The position numbers and the translations under genes are program-made. The notes under the pieces are model-generated. The model saw only the letters and a list, made by a program, of their open reading frames with translations, was not told the origin of the DNA and made no database searches. A stretch of 64,000 bases of DNA from Anaerobutyricum stercoris (lineage in GTDB: Bacteria > Bacillota > Clostridia > Lachnospirales > Lachnospiraceae). The stretch covers positions 1 to 64,000 of the forward strand of contig DXBR01000098.1 in assembly GCA_019116455.1 (NCBI GenBank), in the 5' to 3' direction. Below, piece after piece: positions 61,369 through 64,000 of this stretch. How positions within the stretch are numbered: the stretch's first letter is position 1; every line of letters begins with the position of its first letter.

Positions 61369-62085
61369 TTAAAAGTTCTGTACTTTTAGTGTCCCGGACA
61401 TTTGAAAACGGTATCCGGCTCCCCACACCGTCTCTATCAAACTGGCCGCGCCCGCATATTTTTCAAGCTTTTGGCGAATCTTTTTGATATGTACGGTCAC
61501 TGTCGCCACATCCCCGATGGAATGCATGCCCCATACTTCCCGGAAAAGTTCCTCCTTGGAGAAAACTCTGTTAGGATGGGACGCCAGAAAGACGAGCAGA
61601 TCAAATTCCTTTGTGGTAAATGTAATCTCCTCGCCGCACACCGTAACCCGTCTCGCTGTTCTGTCAATTCGTACCTGGTCCAGAACGATACAATCATTTT
61701 TCTGGCTTCTCTTTTTTACCAGCCGATTATATTGATTCAGGTTTGCCTTCACCCTGGCAATCAGCTCATTGGGAGCAAAAGGTTTGGTCACGTAATCGTC
61801 GGCCCCTACTCCCAGCCCCCGCACTTTATCAACCTCGCTGCTTTTCGACGAAACAATAATAATCGGTATATCGCGCCGGCTTCTAAGCTCCCTGCACAGT
61901 TCAAATCCATTCAGATCATCCAGATTTAATTCTGTGATAACCAGGTTAATATCATCCTGCAAGGCTCTTTGAAACCCGGATACACCGCTTTTTTCAATTG
62001 TCACTTTATAGGAATTTATCTCCAGATAATCGCGCTCCAGCTCTGTTGCGGAAGTATCATTATCGATAACTAAAATATGTTCCAT
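61369..62085 (-). CDS. OmpR-family response regulator with Glu at the phosphoacceptor site
   Basis: 238 residues: receiver domain (about 1-120) and winged HTH (about 140-232; FTTKEFDLLVFLASHPNRVF and TVHIKKIRQKLEK). The receiver's conserved Thr/Ser (Ser79) and Lys101 are kept, but the phosphoacceptor Asp is Glu52 (NLVITELNLDD) and the acid pair near the N-terminus is IDND rather than DD. It therefore probably does not depend on phosphorylation. No histidine kinase is adjacent. Targets unknown; it precedes the RluA-type gene in the same unit. Confidence 0.88.
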   Translation of the reverse strand: MEHILVIDNDTSATELERDYLEINSYKVTIEKSGVSGFQRALQDDINLVITELNLDDLNGFELCRELRSRRDIPIIIVSSKSSEVDKVRGLGVGADDYVTKPFAPNELIARVKANLNQYNRLVKKRSQKNDCIVLDQVRIDRTARRVTVCGEEITFTTKEFDLLVFLASHPNRVFSKEELFREVWGMHSIGDVATVTVHIKKIRQKLEKYAGAASLIETVWGAGYRFQMSGTLKVQNF

Positions 62086-62143
62086 AATATTTCTCCATGC
62101 ACCTTGCTTTCATTTTTTCATGCAATTCCCGGCAACACAGTAT

Positions 62144-62152
62144 ATTATAACA
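62144..62152 (-). promoter_or_regulatory. Extended -10 promoter of the response regulator gene
   Basis: TGTTATAAT on the minus strand (62144-62152) is a consensus extended -10; no clear -35. It lies about 60 bp upstream of the start. Confidence 0.55.
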
Positions 62153-62296
62153 TATCATTCTGCTTTTTTCTTCTAATTTTAATAATTTGTTTATGCATTT
62201 TCCGCATTAATTGTACTTTTTTGCTATATTTTCCGAAATCACTATATTTTTTTGTGAAATTAAATCAGTATATTTATAAAACAATAAAATTCTGCG

Positions 62297-63499
62297 CTAC
62301 ACCCTGTCTTTCCGGTACTCCAGAATGCAGGTCAGCAGCTCATGAGCCGCCTCGTCTTTTGACATTAACGGAAGCTGTTTCTCTTCCTTTTCCATAATAA
62401 TCGTTATAAGATTAGTATCCGTGGCAAATCCGGCCCCGGCATCTTTCAGATTATTGGCTGCGATCATATCAAGATTTTTCTTTTTCAGTTTTTTCCGGGA
62501 ATTTTCCAGCATATTCTGAGTTTCCATAGAAAAACCGCAGATGACCTGGTCATCCCGGCGGTGCTCAGCCACATATCCAAGAATGTCCTGTGTTCTCTCC
62601 AACGGAATGTTCATTTCACCGTCAGACTTCTTTACTTTCTCCTCACTGACCTGAGACGGACGGTAATCAGCCACCGCCGCAGATTTCACCAGAATATCCT
62701 GACCCTCCAGACGATCCCTGACCGCCTCAAACATATCCTGTGCGGTGGTCACCGGAACCATATGGACAAACGGAACGGCCGGAAGGGCAACCGGCCCCGA
62801 CACCAGCGTCACCTCCGCTCCCCGGAGCATGGCATCTCTGGCGATGGCATATCCCATCTTGCCGGAAGAATGATTGGTGATATAGCGCACCGGATCAATG
62901 GCCTCCTGGGTCGGTCCCGCAGTCACAAGAACATGCAGCCCTTTCATATCCTTCTCGCAGGCAAGCTCCCGTAAAATGTACTGATACAGCGTCTCCGGCT
63001 CCGGCATCTTTCCGGCTCCCGTATCTCCGCAGGCAAGATAACCCACAGCCGGATCCACAATCTCATATCCATATCTTCTCAGGGTCTCCAGGTTATCCTG
63101 AAGAATCGGATTCTCAAACATATGCGTATTCATGGCCGGAGAAAAAATCACCTTTCCGGGACAGGCCATGATCGTCGTGGTCAGCATATCGTCGGCAATG
63201 CCGTGAGCCACCTTTCCGATCACGTTGGCGGAGGCAGGCGCGATCATCATCAGATCGGCTTTCTGCGCCAGCGAAACATGTTCCACCTGAAATTCAAAAT
63301 TCCGGTCAAAGGTATCTACCAGACATTTATGATTCGTCAGTGTTTCAAATGTGATCGGATTGATAAAGTTTGTTGCGTTTTTCGTCATAATAACATGAAC
63401 ATCACAATGTGCCTTCACAAGCATACTTGCCAGATTGGCAATTTTATAGGCGGCGATGCTCCCTGTCACTCCTAATACAACTGTTTTTCCTTTTAACAT
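62297..63499 (-). CDS. coaBC: Bifunctional phosphopantothenoylcysteine decarboxylase/synthetase
   Basis: 400 residues from the ATG at 63499 (GGAG just upstream; a GTG three codons earlier is possible). The N-terminal CoaC flavoprotein has VLGVTGSIAAYKIANL, PASANVIGKVAHGIADDM, FSPAMNTHMFENP and the active Cys in GYLACGDTGAGKMPEP. The C-terminal CoaB part has VTAGPTQEAIDPVRYITNHS and ANNLKDAGAGFATDTN. It turns 4'-phosphopantothenate into 4'-phosphopantetheine in two steps. It lies next to panD, so the two likely form a CoA operon. Confidence 0.96.
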   Translation of the reverse strand: MLKGKTVVLGVTGSIAAYKIANLASMLVKAHCDVHVIMTKNATNFINPITFETLTNHKCLVDTFDRNFEFQVEHVSLAQKADLMMIAPASANVIGKVAHGIADDMLTTTIMACPGKVIFSPAMNTHMFENPILQDNLETLRRYGYEIVDPAVGYLACGDTGAGKMPEPETLYQYILRELACEKDMKGLHVLVTAGPTQEAIDPVRYITNHSSGKMGYAIARDAMLRGAEVTLVSGPVALPAVPFVHMVPVTTAQDMFEAVRDRLEGQDILVKSAAVADYRPSQVSEEKVKKSDGEMNIPLERTQDILGYVAEHRRDDQVICGFSMETQNMLENSRKKLKKKNLDMIAANNLKDAGAGFATDTNLITIIMEKEEKQLPLMSKDEAAHELLTCILEYRKDRV

Positions 63500-63549
63500 A
63501 GTCTCCACATTCCTTTTCTTCAGGGTCTTATATTCCCATGCGGATATCC

Positions 63550-63942
63550 CTACTCCATATCGCTGAGACGGCCATGTTTCTCATAGCTGGTAATGCGATG
63601 CACCGAGTTCTTATCATCGACAAAAACAACCGTTGGCCTGTGCTCTTTGGCCTCTTCCGGCGTCATATCCGCATAAGCCATAAGAATAATCTTATCGTGA
63701 ACGCTGACGCATCTTGCTGCCGCTCCGTTTAAGCACATGACCCCGCTACCCCGTTCTCCGGCAATGGTGTAAGTCTCGAAACGATTTCCATTATTAATAT
63801 CCACAATCTGTACTTTTTCATATTCTAAAATTCCGGCGGCATCCAGTAAATCTTCATCCACCGTGATACTGCCCACGTAATCAAGTTCCGCCTGTGTTAC
63901 CGTGGCGCGATGGATCTTTGCTTTTAACATATTGATCTGCAT
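63550..63942 (-). CDS. panD: Aspartate 1-decarboxylase precursor
   Basis: 130 residues from the ATG at 63942, with AAAGGAAT upstream. The self-cleavage site is Gly24-Ser25 in YVGSITVDEDL; cleavage gives the pyruvoyl group from Ser25. TIAGERGSGVMCLNGAAARC and IILMAYADMTPEEA are typical. It makes beta-alanine for pantothenate. The remaining 63943-64000 bases show no recognisable gene. Confidence 0.95.
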   Translation of the reverse strand: MQINMLKAKIHRATVTQAELDYVGSITVDEDLLDAAGILEYEKVQIVDINNGNRFETYTIAGERGSGVMCLNGAAARCVSVHDKIILMAYADMTPEEAKEHRPTVVFVDDKNSVHRITSYEKHGRLSDME

Positions 63943-64000
63943 GAATATTCCTTTCCGCCATGCACCTCGATTCGCTCCGCTCATCTCGGTTAGGGCATTC

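Noticed and set aside
1..64000. CRISPR arrays, tRNA or rRNA genes
   Set aside because: No regularly spaced repeats, no tRNA cloverleaf and no rRNA sequence were seen in the window.

Overview
The window looks like a chromosomal segment of a gut-type Lachnospiraceae (Clostridia) bacterium. The basis is gene content read from the sequence and knowledge of the families: a nine-gene V/A-type ATPase operon, GatCAB, a type 3 (eukaryote-like) prolyl-tRNA synthetase, an [FeFe] hydrogenase, clostridial thiolase, an LtaS-like enzyme, BirA-type control of bioY, and strong AGGAGG ribosome binding sites. No tRNA, rRNA or CRISPR array was found.

Layout. 1-4 kb: a mannitol PTS locus (mtlA, cut by the left edge, divergent from mtlR) and an HPr paralogue. 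4-16 kb: an LtaS-like enzyme, a ketopantoate-reductase-like protein, a NUDIX hydrolase, gatCAB, an acetyltransferase, a TPM/zinc-ribbon membrane pair, a D,D-carboxypeptidase, then glgA. 17.0-17.8 kb: a gene-free stretch of about 800 bp that folds into four nested helical domains and is probably a large structured non-coding RNA. 17.8-22.2 kb: the operon rpmE-DUF1385-prmC-prfA-hisC. 22.3-24.9 kb: an XRE regulator, an unknown protein, a CpXC protein, and bioY behind a clear BirA operator. 24.9-28.8 kb: a two-gene [FeFe] hydrogenase operon with a structured leader. 28.8-34.1 kb: central metabolism (thiolase, aldolase, phosphoglucomutase) and a parvulin.

34.2-49.8 kb is an accessory, decaying zone. 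It holds a MATE transporter with a frameshift, an Rpn-type remnant, an aldo/keto reductase split by an IS200-like element, a flavodoxin relic with in-frame stops, and an AlbA-type gene with an internal deletion. Among these sit intact flavodoxins (one a lipoprotein), two cyclophilin-like proteins, two LysR regulators and an MBL hydrolase. 49.9-58.9 kb is the V-ATPase operon in the order G/H-C-I-K-F-E-A-B-D. 59-64 kb carries proS, an RluA-type pseudouridine synthase, an orphan response regulator with Glu at the phosphoacceptor position, and coaBC and panD of the coenzyme A pathway.

The points most worth following up are the putative RNA at 17.2-17.75 kb, the hydrogenase leader, the HPr without Ser46, the atypical receiver domain, and a 43-codon ORF that looks like a complete small transcription unit near 42 kb.
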